Below, piece after piece: positions 24,954-35,959 of a DNA stretch of 64,000 nt. The stretch's first letter is position 1. Each line of letters opens with the position of its first letter. This stretch comes from Isoperla grammatica (Eukaryota; Arthropoda; Insecta; Plecoptera; Perlodidae): assembly GCA_945910005.1 (NCBI GenBank), contig OX246747.1:31109489-31173488 (forward strand), read 5' to 3'. A program made the position numbers and the translations under genes. Under the pieces are notes generated by a model. That model saw nothing but the letters and a program-made list of their open reading frames with translations, had not been told where the DNA came from and searched no databases.

Positions 24954-25572
24954 CTGCGGAAATAAACGAATACATCAAACAATCAAATAAAATCTGTACT
25001 TGTTGAGTTAGGGTCAAAAAATTATGGTAAATAAAATTCTCTATTTCATCGAATAAAACTGTTAATTTCGGGCGATAAAAATCGTGAAATTATGATGGAT
25101 GTCGGTAAATAAAAAGACAACTTTTGGTGAGAACATTGTGTTGTAAAATCGAAAGAGTACTGACTGACTTAGAGGCAAGAATTAATGGTCAATAACGTGT
25201 CAAATTTTCGGCGTATAAAATCTTTAATTTGGGTTTATAACGAAGAGGTTAGGGGCAGACATCTTTGAATGGTAAGTGAAGTGAGTGGAGTAACCGTGAA
25301 GGTTCTAGCAAAGTATGCTAGGCCGTACTTGAAACAATCAAGCCCACTTATATAACGAACTTGAAGGAAGCTGATTTCTACTTTGTAAGAAAAGAACTTT
25401 GTTAAAACCGAACCAATTTGCATGTATTTTTGTTTAAGATGAATCAAAACTACTTTGTTAAATCCAGAATTTTGTTAAAAGAGAGTTCTTTAAAAGTGGG
25501 CCCGATTGTATTCTTGATCAACGCTTCTGTAATTTCGAATCAAACGTCGTTTTCTCGCCGCCCCGCTCTCAC

Positions 25573-25793
25573 CTGCGTCATGTATTCGAACAGCATACAG
25601 AGCGGCTCGGCCTTCATGACCACGCCGAGCAGACAGACGATGTTCGGATGCTTCAGGTCCGACATCAGTTCCACCTCCCGTCGGAAGTCTGCTCGCGTCT
25701 TCGCGGTCGCGTTCTCCTTGAGAGCCTTGATCGCGACGAACATCGGGATCTCACCGGGGAAGCCAGAGTGCACCTCGCCCTTGAACACCTTGC
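25573..25793 (-). CDS. ROR: ROR exon L: kinase N-lobe
   Basis: 221 bp, phase 1 in and phase 0 out, acceptor TGTGCGCAG and donor GTGAGA. It encodes KVFKGEV, the ATP-lysine motif FVAIKALKE, helix C with its glutamate (RREVELMSDLKHPNIVCLLG) and the hinge PLCMLFEYMTQ. All match ROR kinases. The beta3 lysine and helix C glutamate needed for catalysis are present. Confidence 0.97.
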
Positions 25794-25817
25794 CTGCGCA
25801 CACAAACAAATACGGTA

Positions 25818-26073
25818 CATTAATTAGATGAGCGATAGCGAATCCCTCCATACAACTCGATCGGCGCTTTGTCTGTTCGTGTGTTCGTTCGTGCGCCAAA
25901 TTTTGTTCGTCGCGCACAGGTCAAACGGCTTGACGGATTTGGCTGAAATTTTCGGTCAACACCCATGGCCACTAAACTTGATGCTGTTAACATAATCAGC
26001 CAAATCCGTCAAGATGCCAACCTAAAAAAAAGTAATTACTGAAAAAAATACCCAATTTTGTTAAAATCGCTCA
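25818..26073. mobile_element. MITE TTAGATGAGCGATAGC, beside exon L acceptor
   Basis: TTAGATGAGCGATAGCGAAT at the left and AAAATCGCTCATC at the right are inverted ends. Inside, AAACGGCTTGACGGATTTGG pairs with CCAAATCCGTCAAGATGCC. It lies about 25 bp upstream of the exon L acceptor in gene orientation. Confidence 0.8.
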
Positions 26074-26411
26074 TCGGTCAACCCGGAGCGTTTTCCTAGT
26101 AAGTGTAACACAGTAACAAACAAACATACACTGCACATTAACAAGTGTAACACAGTAACTAACAAACCAACACTGCACATTAACAAGTGTAACACAGTAA
26201 CAAACAAACAAACGCGGCACATTAACAAGTGTAACGAGTAGAAGTGCCAGTACTCCACAACATTCGATAAGACCAAGAGGAGGATCCATTAATTTTTATT
26301 TGATTATCAATTATCGATTTTTTTTTTAAAGTCGATTATCACGATCAATAATCGATTTTACTGGCCCGATTATCGATATCGATTCATATCAAATGGCAAC
26401 CCTACTATAAC

Positions 26412-26595
26412 ACACAGTAATCCCCCTTTAATTCAAATTTCAAGGGACCCTAAAAACTCCAATGAATTACAAAATTTTAAATTAAAAGATCTTTAAAACT
26501 AGGCACCATACCTAAATCTTCTGCTTGGACTCTATCAATAGTTTGAATTAAACATAATTTTGAATTAACCGAGTTTGAATTAATGAGGGACTACT
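26412..26595. mobile_element. MITE family TCCCCCTTTAATTCAAATTT, copy 1
   Basis: Repeated at 35690-35873 with the same interior (CACCATACCTAAATCTTCTG) and the same right end TTGAATTAA(T/C)GAGGGACTACTGTA. It sits about 30 bp from the exon K donor. Confidence 0.8.
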
Positions 26596-26626
26596 GTATA
26601 TATTTTTTAAATGTAGGCCTACATAC

Positions 26627-26819
26627 CGAAGGCACCCTCTCCCAGCTCCTGCAGGAAGCGAACGTTGGACAGCTGGTATTCCCGTGCCCTGATAACTCCG
26701 GCCGGTCGCTCCTTCCCGGTGCCGGGGATCAGCGAGCTCATCTCCAGCTGGTTGCGTTCCGATATCAGTGAGCCGCTTTTGCTGCCCTTGCCCGGAGACC
26801 CGTTGGCCTTACTGCTCGC
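26627..26819 (-). CDS. ROR: ROR exon K: juxtamembrane region and start of kinase
   Basis: 193 bp, phase 0 in and phase 1 out, acceptor TTGTTTCCAG and donor GTATGT. A Ser/Gly/Lys-rich juxtamembrane stretch leads to EMSSL and YQLSNVRFLQELGEGAFG, the glycine-rich ATP loop. The loop has the full G-x-G-x-x-G pattern, whereas vertebrate ROR1 and ROR2 have altered loops. MITE 26412-26595 abuts the donor side. Confidence 0.95.
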
Positions 26820-27024
26820 CTGGAAACAACCGCCGTAAACAATCAGGAATGTGCTGACGGACATTTACTTATTTATTCATGTATTCATTTATTTACTTAT
26901 CCTATTCAGTTGTGCTCATGCGCGGTTGCCAGGGGCCCGTCAAAGTTTTTCATAGGCAAAAGTTTTTAACTTCTAATATGGATTCAATTTCATCACTTCT
27001 TGGCTTAGGAATAAGTAAATAAAT

Positions 27025-27290
27025 AAATAAATTCTCATTTAGAGTCTACCCACTCAGTAACGAAACTGATTTTCAATGGGTGACTTTAATCTAAAGCGAC
27101 TAAACCAACCCTGTAGGCTCCGAACACCATCGACGAGTGAGCGATAACTAATCAAAGATCTATAGCCTATTTCAAATACGAAACATATGAATCAGTGATT
27201 GGACAGTGCGAACATCTGCGGACAAATGCCAGAATCAACAAGGCCGATTCAGAACACCTTTGAATTTATTGAGTGCTTCGTTGCTAGGAC
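27025..27290. repeat. Dispersed repeat with AAAT end, copy 1
   Basis: TTTAGAGTCTACCCACTCAG through CAACCCTGTAGGCTCCGAAC and ACACCATCGACGAGTGAGCG to TTTATTGAGTGCTTCGTTGC is shared with 43035-43310 (about 95 percent by eye) and partly with 51965-52060. It looks SINE-like: a short unit with an AAAT-rich end and no coding capacity. Confidence 0.8.
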
Positions 27291-27369
27291 GGCTCCAAAG
27301 TCACCGTTTACTTATTGCTAAGCCAAAAAGTGATGGAAATGATAGTAGTGAACTATGATCTATAAAAAC

Positions 27370-27640
27370 GCAGCACGATCTTCTAGGGAAGCATCTCCAC
27401 CGAATAGGGGTGTTTGAGACGAGTACCTGCAAGCTGTGTGGAAATGGGGAGCAGGATAGGAGCCACCTGTTTGTATGTCCAAAACTGGCAGGTGAACGTG
27501 ACGCAATACCGAGCGGCATGAAGAGGGTGGAGAATGAAGCGTGTCTCTACTGGTTGACCAGATCCAGCATGATGGCATAATAGCCAAATGTGGGCATTTG
27601 ACAAGAAGAAGAAGATGAAACACATGAATCAGTGATTGGA
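27370..27640 (+). pseudogene. LINE 3'-end relic with CCHC-type motif
   Basis: A frame on the plus strand reads HRIGVFETSTCKLCGNGEQD, RSHLFVCPKL, then ENEACLYWLTRSSMMA. The C-x2-C-x8-H-x4-C pattern plus LYWL is typical of the C-terminus of Jockey/R1-like LINEs. It is short, without upstream RT, in the J-K intron. Confidence 0.7.
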
Positions 27641-27687
27641 CAAAGAGTTAAATATTGTGTGAATTTGAAGAGGCGATGTAAGCCTAC

Positions 27688-27833
27688 CTTGTGGAAGTTT
27701 GGTATGTGATTGGCCTGGTCCGCCCCTTGCTGGGAGCGCCTACGCCGAGCGCAGCACCAATAGCAGACGAGCACGGTGAGCAGGACGGCCAATATGCCGG
27801 AACCTGCCGCTACGTACATCCATCGGTGATCCA
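27688..27833 (-). CDS. ROR: ROR exon J: transmembrane helix
   Basis: 146 bp, phase 1 in and phase 0 out, acceptor CTTTGCAG and donor GTAGGC. It encodes the single transmembrane segment MYVAAGSGILAVLLTVLVCY followed by a cysteine and arginine-rich stop-transfer stretch (WCCARRRR), then a short cytoplasmic juxtamembrane piece. The position between kringle and kinase fits a type I receptor. Confidence 0.95.
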
Positions 27834-27987
27834 CTGCAAAGACAGGACAACAACGTTAGGTGGCGGTCTCTCTCGTTGACGTGACTACCAAGATGTGAAA
27901 CACGAGACAGTTACAAGTTACAGCCACATAAACACTCTTTAATTTTTTTTCTTTTTTTTTTTTTTTAGGTTGGTTTACTACATACTT

Positions 27988-28176
27988 ACCGTATTTACCC
28001 GAATATAACACGACCTCGAATTTAAGACGACTCCCCATTTTAAAGAATTTTAAACTGGAGAAAATTATATTCATATTCATATTAATAATCTTAATACGCA
28101 AATTTAAGACGACTCCCGATATTTTAACTATACAAATTGAAAATAATTATAGTCTTAGATTCAGGTAAATATGGTC
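27988..28176. mobile_element. MITE with ACCGTATTTACCCGAATATA ends
   Basis: ACCGTATTTACCCGAATATA at the left pairs imperfectly with TCAGGTAAATATGGT at the right, and TTTAAGACGACTCCC recurs inside. I-J intron. Confidence 0.6.
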
Positions 28177-28394
28177 GGCCTATTTAAGATTTTAGGTTTA
28201 AGGGTTAACAAAATCACATCAAGCCAAATGCATTATGGCGTTTACACGCTTTATTAAGGTTTAAAATTTAAGGAAGGAAATTTGGAGCCCTCCAAACAAT
28301 GGGAGGGATGCATCAGCCCTTGAGCACCCACATACTCAGTACCTACCCCTTAGAAGTCTCCATGTAAAAGTTTTTCTCTCATTTATCAGCAACT

Positions 28395-28690
28395 CTATTT
28401 TGTTGATAACCTGTGACTTGTCCACCAGTTCAATTCATTCAGCACAGTTCCGACTAGATACTGGCCATGACTTAGGCCTACTAGCAAAGCACCTGCATAG
28501 AATGGGGTTGGCAGAGAGCTCTGTGGGAATGGCATACAGGACAGGCAATATCTATTCCATTTCCATTGCTCGATACTTAAAGAGTACAACGAAGGAATGC
28601 CAGGAGGGCTGGACAGGAAGGAGCAGGAGTCTTGTCTCTATTGGTTGGCAAGACGCACGATGACATAAATGTGTCAATGTGGGCATGAGA
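28395..28690 (+). pseudogene. LINE 3'-end relic, related to the 27.4 kb one
   Basis: The plus strand reads SAQFRLDTGHDLGLLAKHLH, RMGLAESS, and shortly after QDAR and the tail WWA-like end. The zinc-binding cysteines are degraded. The layout matches the end of the relic at 27370-27640, including the closing TGTGGGCAT and AGATGAAGAA. Confidence 0.6.
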
Positions 28691-29114
28691 GATGAAGAAA
28701 AGAATTAATTTGTTTCATTGTTGTCTTACTGACTTGCAAGAAAAGCTAATAATGCTTGTTCCTATTTAAGTAATCGATGTTAGTTCCGTTTTTACTCACG
28801 AGATCGCAGCACGGGGGACAGTACAAACATTGCAGTCTGACAAGTGACAGCTGCTAAATATCTTCTAATGTTTCAAGATTTCTATGCTACCCAACCACTT
28901 CAAATTCATTCCTGTGACAAAGTAGCTAGACCTATAAGCTTAGGTAAATATTATAAACACACGCCTGTCAGAATTGGGGTAGGGAGATTTTTTAAAATAT
29001 GCTGTCACCTCGATCAAACGTAAACATTCCTACGCCATCTTTCAATGTTTGTACCGCCACCTAGATGCCAGCGCTGCGCATACATGTGATTGTTGAACTA
29101 GCCTGGAACAAGCC

Positions 29115-30952
29115 CATACCTGCCAACTTATCAAAACTGAAAATATGGAGATTTATAAAAAAAGAAGCATAGCCTTTATGGCAGGGTTGGCATGATGTTG
29201 CCCGACCCGAAAAAACCTGGTGGGTTTTTTCGGGTAAAACCCACCTGAAAAAACCTGCGGGTTTTAGACCAAAAGTGGGTTTTTTCAAATACTCAACGTA
29301 GGCATGCCTAACTGTACAGTTTATAATATTCCTAGCCCCCTTATCAATTCTTTTCTTTTCTTGTAGGTGTGGGTATTTGGTCTACTGTAGTTAGCATTCA
29401 ATATATCTCATTATTAGCTCAGTACAACGGACTGAAGACTTGAATACGGTTAGGCAGTGATTCTGCTCACTAAATTAATTCTCAACTGTTTGCCTACAAG
29501 GCCTGTATTGAAAACTGAACCATTTCAGTCACCCCCCCCCCCCTTTTTTTTAAGAGATAAAGCAACTTAAAACATTCACTATATGTTAAATTATTTTTTA
29601 CGTTACATGCATTTTGCAAAATAAATATATCTATCATGATTTTTTGGATTACATAAAACCAAAATTTGAGACAAAATAAGTTCTTCCCAGAACAATTTAA
29701 AAATATGTTTGTTTTTTAATTTAATACACTTTACATGTTTGTCTCCCAAATGCAAGAAGAACTAGAAATTAATCAAATTTCCTGGACATAAAATTCTCTT
29801 GTTTCTAACGCTTTTTGCAAGTATGGATTTTTAAACGTCTAATTAAAGTAGTACTATTCACAATATTGAAGTATAGTCACAATATTGAGACTAAACAAAA
29901 TCACAATGGTTTTCACTTACAGTTTAAAACATTGGTCAATTAAAAACAAATGTCTTATTTGACTATATAAGTAAACTAAAAAAATTGGTGTCCTCAAGCG
30001 AGGACGTGGGGGCTGAGAAAGCTAATAGGTCTATAAACCATCAAGAACTATAGGAATTTATATCAGACAGGGACAGGGTAAGGAAAAGTTGATTTAAAGC
30101 AATATTTAATTGCCATTAAATGAAAATATAGAGCATTATACAGTGTTTATTGATTTTTCAATGCTATAGGAATTCCTAGTTATACTGCCCCTAATACATT
30201 TGCCCCCATCATACAACAATAAACAAAATACTAAACAACCCCCTGGGCTCATTACCTTAATAAAGAGTGTCGAAAGTTAACCAAATATGATCATTACGGC
30301 ACTGGTACATCTTACATAATACGAACTGTAACATGGTACATAGTATAAAGTGGTTAGATTATGTGTTTAGGGGGCTTGAACGGCAAAGTTTATTCAAGCA
30401 GTAGGCCTATCAGGGCAAAATATTCATAAATCGTAAAAAGAACAAGCTGAGAGCACAACCAGGCATGGATATACTCATTTAACATGTTTTTGTCTAAAAC
30501 CCGAAAAAACCCGAAAAAGCCCGATAAAACCCGAAAAAAAACGATAAAACCCACTGGGCAGGGTTTTTTCGAAAAAACCCGGGTTTTTGCCAACCCTGCT
30601 TTATGGTATTGGCGGGCCTATTGCAAAAACGCAATTCATCAAAGACAAAAAGAAAAAGACAAAAAATAGTTATAAACAGTGAAAAATAGCAATAACAGTG
30701 CATGTACCAGGACTGGGTTTGGAGAAAAATTACGTGAGTGGGCAGAGTTTGAACTCACTGCACACTGGGCATCAAGATATTGGCGGTCAAGCTTCGAAAA
30801 AATTCCAACTTTTAGGTCCAAAAATATGAAAATTGATCTATTTACAGTAAAATACTTGAAAATTCGTGAAAATCGTACAAATTCTGTGCCAAATCGGGTT
30901 AAGGTTAAAAATCGGGCATTTCCCGACTAAATCGGGAAAGTTGGCAGGTATG
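29115..30952. mobile_element. Outer hAT-type nonautonomous element with a second element inside
   Basis: The ends CATACCTGCCAACTT and AAGTTGGCAGGTATG are inverted repeats, and the flanks share CAAGCC(C). Interior ends also pair (AAAATATGGAG and matching regions near 30830). No transposase reading frame is visible. It is interrupted by the element 29182-30598. Confidence 0.65.
29182..30598. mobile_element. Inner hAT-type nonautonomous element, 1.4 kb, exact 8 bp target duplication
   Basis: The ends CAGGGTTGG and CCAACCCTG are inverted repeats with GGGTTTTTTCGGG-rich subterminal repeats on both sides. The 8 bp CTTTATGG is duplicated exactly at 29174-29181 and 30599-30606, the length typical of hAT transposition. 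The interior is AT-rich and without a transposase frame. Confidence 0.85.
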
Positions 30953-31008
30953 CAAGCCCTATCAATACAAATTTAGTTTACTGTATTTAGTAACGTGTGT
31001 GTACTCAC

Positions 31009-31251
31009 CGCAGTGCGGCACGTCGCAGGGCTCCCTCCGCAGGTGCTGATGCTGGTGGTGGTCGGCGTAACACCACGGCCCCGGTTCCACGCCGCCCGGG
31101 TTGCGGCAGTACCGGTGTCCGCCCGCCAGCTCCGGATACTCGGCTACCTTGGTGCGGTGCTGGTCGATCCACGGCAGACACTTGTGGCCGTCCGCAGTCG
31201 TCTGCACCGCTCCGCGGTAGTCCGCGCCGTCGCCGCGGTAACACGTGTGGC
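31009..31251 (-). CDS. ROR: ROR exon I: kringle domain
   Basis: 243 bp, phase 1 on both sides, acceptor TTGTCCGCAG and donor GTGAGT. It encodes a complete kringle with six cysteines: HTCYRGDGADYRG, KCLPWID, GGHRYCRNPGG, GPWCYAD and EPCDVPHCG. Kringle plus Frizzled in a membrane kinase is diagnostic of ROR. The exon is GC-rich compared with its AT-rich surroundings. A LINE fragment starts about 60 bp upstream of its acceptor. Confidence 0.97.
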
Positions 31252-31311
31252 CTGCGGACAACACGCGCACATTGTATTTATTTATAGCCATTCAGGAAAT
31301 TTTTTTTTTCT

Positions 31312-32510
31312 TATGGGGAATAAGAAGAGGAAACTGGATAGGCCAAAGATTGTACTGCGAGGCGAAGAACTAGTAGAGACTAAGGATTTCAAGTATCTTG
31401 GGAGCATCATCTCATCTGATGGTAAAATTGACAAGGAGATTGGAAGACGCACGGGGACTGCTGAAAAATTTTTCCAGTTAGTGAGGAAACTGATTTAGAA
31501 AAAAGAGATACCAAGGCAATGCAAATTGTTAATATATAAAGCATATTTTGTACCAGTAGGCCTACTCACGTATGGAGCGGTGACCTGGCCAGTTGGGGGG
31601 AAAGAAGAAAAAGTAATACAAGCAGCAGAAATGAAGTTCCTAAGGAGTGTGGCAGGAGTGACCAAGATTGATAAGATAAGGAGCTCAAAGATAAGGAAGG
31701 AACTTGGAGTGGAGAGTCTAAACTTTAAGCTGGGAAAAGAAAGATTGCGGTGGTTTGGCCACATGAAAAGAATGCGGGAAGACAGGATCCCGAAAATTGA
31801 GTTTGAGAAAGAAGCAGGGAAAAAGAAAAGAAAGAGGGGAATACCAAGACTGAGGTGGGAAGAAGTGATAGCAATGGACGTGGAAAGAAGAAATGCAACT
31901 TGGGAAGAGGTCAATCAGGAACGATGGTGGGAAGATAGAAAAGTATGGACAGAATTTGTAGAAAGAGCAGAGGAAGAAGAAAGTGAAGAGGAGGAGCCGG
32001 AGGAAGTTAACATGAGGGATGGCGTCAGGCATGGCCAGCCGGCTTCTATGTACCTAGGGGCCAGAATATGATGGGATTAATTTCCTATCCCCTACCCGAC
32101 TTTATTGATGGACACAGGGAGCAGATATATTTTAAAAAAAAAAACTAGTTGTGTGAGAAGAATGGAGAAACATAGAATCCCAAGACAAGCCTTTGAGTTA
32201 GTGAATGAGAGAAGAAGAGTGGGAAGACCTAGAGATAGATGGCAGGACCAGGTACAAGTAGATGTGGAAGAGAGAGGAGAGGAGTGGCCAGTGGTAGAGG
32301 ATAGAGAAAGATGTTGGGAGGACAGGAAGAAGTGGGGAGAGAGTTGGTGGAACGGCAAGAGAAATTCATTCACGAATAGAATGAAGTTGAAGAAAATGAT
32401 GTGTCGAGCTTGGCATGCCGATACTGATTCCCGGGATGCCCAAGATCAATGGTGGAAACACTCCATTACCCAACTAAATGATGATCATCATAACTTGTTT
32501 TAGACATAAG
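31312..32510 (+). pseudogene. LINE C-terminal fragments, two modules in tandem
   Basis: One frame reads FKYLGSIISSDGKIDKEI, a stop at 31496, then KAYFVPVGLLTYGAVTW, EMKFLRSVAGVTKIDKIR and RLRWFGHMKRMREDRIPK to 32071. These are typical post-RT blocks of LINE-encoded proteins. In the same frame, 32105-32440 carries a second diverged C-terminal module (RMEKHRIPRQAFE, RRVGRPRDRWQDQVQVDV). It is dead and 5'-truncated, in the H-I intron close to the kringle exon and opposite in orientation to ROR. Confidence 0.85.
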
Positions 32511-33038
32511 TTTACCTGTAGAAGTTCGGGTAGTTGTCTGAAACTTCTACAGGTAAGCTGTTGGTCCCTATCACTCTTTCCCCAACAAACTTCAAACCAG
32601 CCTCTAGGCTCTAGGCCTACATACCTAATTAATTTTTGTTTTATACATAAGTAATGCATGTAGGCCTAAGTAACGTCAAAAAAAAGAAAATAATTCAACA
32701 AGGAAGTCTTTTATAAAATGTAGTGCAATCGAAGCAACCTTCTAACCAAGTACTAGTATAATTTTGCATTCTAGATTAATCTCATACAAACTGAGTTCGA
32801 AAAAAGTAGGCCGGATTGAAAATGGGCGAGACGTTGAAACAACTGAACTCTGCAAACACGAACGATTACCATTTGTTTTCAAGAAGACACAACAGTCTGA
32901 TGTTATAGCACTAGCATGTAGGGGGATAGGCAAAATATAATAGGTAGAATGTATAATACACACCACAGCTAAACCTGCTGTGATAAGACCTGACCTCAAG
33001 CAACTAAAGACATCTAGTACGTGGTTGGTTACAGAGGG

Positions 33039-33420
33039 CAAGGTCTACTTGATCTCCGCCTAGCGGAGGCTCGTCAAACTCCCAAGTTAGGTCGTCGCAA
33101 GGGAACCAAAATCGCCATTTTGTATCCCACTAAAAAACCTGTTATAATAATTAAATATCCGTTGTAGATCATGTAGGCCTAATACAATTTACTTAAAATA
33201 CCTAAAAAAGACATTTTGATGGAATACAATGATTGAACTTATAAAATGTGATGATTTTCCTTTTTAGGAGGTAATTCTATTTGACAGATCACTTCATTTG
33301 TTTTCTTTAACGTTCCTCCCATTTGAATAACATGTGATTTTTAACATTGTGGAACGGACTGCGATGACCTAAGTTGGGAGTTCGACGAGCCTCCGCCAGG
33401 CGAAGATCAAGTAGATCTTG
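33039..33420. mobile_element. MITE family CAAGGTCTACTTGATCTCCG, copy 1
   Basis: CAAGGTCTACTTGATCTCCG at the left pairs with GAAGATCAAGTAGATCTTG at the right, with arms through GGCTCGTC..CTCCCAA. It ends 67 bp from the donor of exon H. Confidence 0.85.
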
Positions 33421-33486
33421 GCGGAGGAAGGTGGTAGATTTACATGCCAGCGAGCGAGTACATAAAGTACTCGTTATTAGGCCTAC

Positions 33487-33594
33487 CTTCGGATACGTCT
33501 TTCGGCGTCCTAATTCCCAGGGAGAGACAATCCATGCTGCCTCTACTGCCAACCTTGGGAAGGTCGTTGCATTCGGGAAGCGCCAACTGCAAAC
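33487..33594 (-). CDS. ROR: ROR exon H: last part of Frizzled CRD, with cysteines 9 and 10
   Basis: 108 bp, phase 1 on both sides, acceptor TTGTTCCCAG and donor GTAGGC. It encodes LQLALPECNDLPKVGS, then DCLSLGIRTPKDVSE, which corresponds to the LPNCEDLP...NCIRIG segment at the end of the ROR1 CRD. It is too short to stand out as an ORF and was found because exon G stops before the last two CRD cysteines. With it the CRD has all ten cysteines and the frame runs into the kringle. Confidence 0.92.
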
Positions 33595-33954
33595 CTGGGA
33601 ACAAAAAACTAATTGAGTTATATAGGCCTAATGAAAACTAAGGTTTAACTTGTAAGTGAAACTACACAACAGTTTTATGTTAAATAGGTGGACATGTATT
33701 TTTGAAAACGCTATAAAAGACAAACAAATAAGGTGCCCCCATGCATTACTACCGGGATTTAGTTCAGAATTGAATTCTAACCAATTAACTACTACTGTAG
33801 TACCTGTGTACTAACTGTAATTACCTACTAAGTACAGTAGGCCTAGTTACAATTGAACTGATTTTAAATACCTGCACATAATTTTCTATTCGAATTGCAA
33901 GTAAACCTCCTAACAATCAAAGTTCTGATGAAAGAAAAATATGGAGTGCACAGA

Positions 33955-34115
33955 TATTTTGACATAGTTTGAAGACTCCTGACTAGCTAGTATGTGACCA
34001 CCACCCACACCATAACAAATATGACTGATTATAAATATGATATGATTGTGAGTTGTCGCAGGGGTAAAAGGTGGTCACATATAGCTATGGAGGGGAGCGT
34101 CAAACTAAGAAAATT
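33955..34115. repeat. Repeat shared with 62724-62895
   Basis: GACATAGTTTGAAGACTCCT to GAGGGGAGCGTCAAACTAAG has short inverted ends (AGTTTGAC/GTCAAACT) and matches 62724-62895. G-H intron. Confidence 0.6.
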
Positions 34116-34434
34116 TCTGAAGTCTACTACAAAATGATAAATTTAAAATGCTAAACCTCTTGTTAACCACCATTGATACTGTCCTACTACTGCATCTTAT
34201 TCTATTAACCCACATTTTTCCTCTATTTTTTCTTTTTCTTTATTCGTTCTCTGTGCCTCTTTTACAATAAGTTGTTTCTTACTTTAGATTGATAGCTAGT
34301 ATTAGTAACCTTAGAATTACTAGTTAGTTAATTAATAAACTAATTAGTTGGTTATTAGTTTAGAATTTTGGTAACTTGTTTAGATTTAGATACACGCAAT
34401 GTAAAATGGTCTATGGCTGTATTTGTGTTGCTAC

Positions 34435-34436
<2 letters not shown>

Positions 34437-34473
<37 letters not shown>

Positions 34474-34653
34474 ATGAATGAATGAATGAGTGAATAAATG
34501 ACTGACTGACTGAATGAATGACTGACTGAATGAATGCATGAATGAATGAATGAATGAATGAATGAATGACTGACTGAATGAATGCATGAATGAATGAATA
34601 AATAAATAAACAAATAAATAAATAAATAAATGAATAAATAAAGAAATAAATAA

Positions 34654-34697
<44 letters not shown>

Positions 34698-34722
34698 ATC
34701 AATAAATAAATAAATAAATAAA
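34437..34722. repeat. (AAAT)n / (GAAT)n compound microsatellite
   Basis: AAAT runs flank a centre of GAAT with GACT interruptions (TGAATGACTGACTGAATGAA). G-H intron, 70 bp from the exon G donor. A smaller relative is at 37168-37228. Confidence 0.95.
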
Positions 34723-34790
34723 TATGCTAAGTAAACGTAGCCTATCTCTAGTGACGTGACTACATAATGTGCGTAGTTTATCGTACGTAC

Positions 34791-34981
34791 CGATGAGCGG
34801 GTGCCGCTTGGCGATGGCGTACTCCATCCGGCACATCTCGTTCTCGAGTATCTCGCAGTCCTCGCGGCAGATCCGCCGAGGCTCGGCCGACGAGTCCGAC
34901 TGCATATCCTCGTGGCAGATCGGAAACGTGGAGTAGCAGAGACTCGGGGTGGCGAACGGCTTGCAGCTCTTGGAGATGTCT
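34791..34981 (-). CDS. ROR: ROR exon G: central Frizzled cysteine-rich domain
   Basis: 191 bp, phase 2 in and phase 1 out, acceptor TCGGCCCGCAG and donor GTACGT. It encodes CRD cysteines 3-8 (SCKPFATPSLCYSTFPICHE, then ICREDCEILENEMCRMEYA), ending KRHPLIG. The spacing matches ROR1/ROR2. The domain is incomplete at this donor; the last two cysteines come from exon H. Confidence 0.96.
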
Positions 34982-35037
34982 CTGCGGGCCGAGATAGAAA
35001 CGTTACAGCCGCTTGCGTGCGGCCATGGCACACATTA

Positions 35038-35456
35038 TGGGAGACCGTATGACAGGTAGAGTGCGCTGTGAGCGATGACGTTCAGTTTGCCTATTATATC
35101 TAGCCCAACTTCAGTTAAGTGCTCCAAATCTTATATGCCTAGTAGGCCCTATATAATTTACAGTAGGTAATTTTTATTGTTGACATACTTAAGCACTTAA
35201 AACTTAATTATTAATGATAATGAGTGTTTTGTAATTAAAACAAAAATCAGTTGAAGAATCAAAAAAACAAGTGAAACCTAGTATAATGGTTGCTGGAATA
35301 ACAAAGTCTACCACACTCTTCGCATGCGGGTAAGGTTAAGCCGACCCACAGCCATCTGTATTTCCACAACATCATAATTGTATGCGTCAAGTGAGGGGCA
35401 TACAGACATTTGTGTGAGCAGGAACGCTCACAGCGCTGCTGTCATACGGTCTCCCA
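35038..35456. mobile_element. MITE with GGGAGACCGTATGACAG ends, copy 1
   Basis: GGGAGACCGTATGACAG and CTGTCATACGGTCTCCC are inverted. F-G intron, about 55 bp upstream of the exon G acceptor. Confidence 0.85.
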
Positions 35457-35689
35457 TAGGTCGGTCTAGTGTTGATGGTTTACTGGGTCATATGACGTTG
35501 AAGGAGATTAGAAAAAAACGAAAAAAAGAGAAGGAAAAACAGCTTGTATCAAAGTTCGGCTTCCATGCCCTTCATTCTAGAACAGTTTTAGGCGGTTGTA
35601 GCCAGTTGTTAAGTTGCGGGGCGCAACTTCTTCCCTAACCCGGGTGCAAGTTGAAACTGGTTGCAAACTTACATGATAGACAGTAGGCC

Positions 35690-35873
35690 CTAATCCCCCT
35701 TCAATTCAAATTTCAAGGGACCCTAAAAACTCCAATTTGAATTACAAAATTTTGAATTAAAAGAACATTAACACTATGCACCATACCTAAATCTTCTGCT
35801 GGGACTCCCATCAATAGTTTGAATTATACATAATTTTGAATTAACCGAGTTGAATTAACGAGGGACTACTGTA
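35690..35873. mobile_element. Same TCCCCC MITE family, copy 2
   Basis: Direct-orientation copy of 26412-26595 with about ten differences. A shorter eroded relative is at 17515-17590. Confidence 0.8.
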
Positions 35874-35959
35874 CTGAATTAGAGTCCATATATGACTAAG
35901 AAAAGAAAGTTGCTAAGTGAAAAAAAGAAAGTTTTGCCCAATCTTATAATATTTATTGT

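Noticed and set aside
30995..31287. Plus-strand ORFs over the kringle exon
   Set aside because: They are antisense to the six-cysteine kringle with good splice sites on the minus strand.
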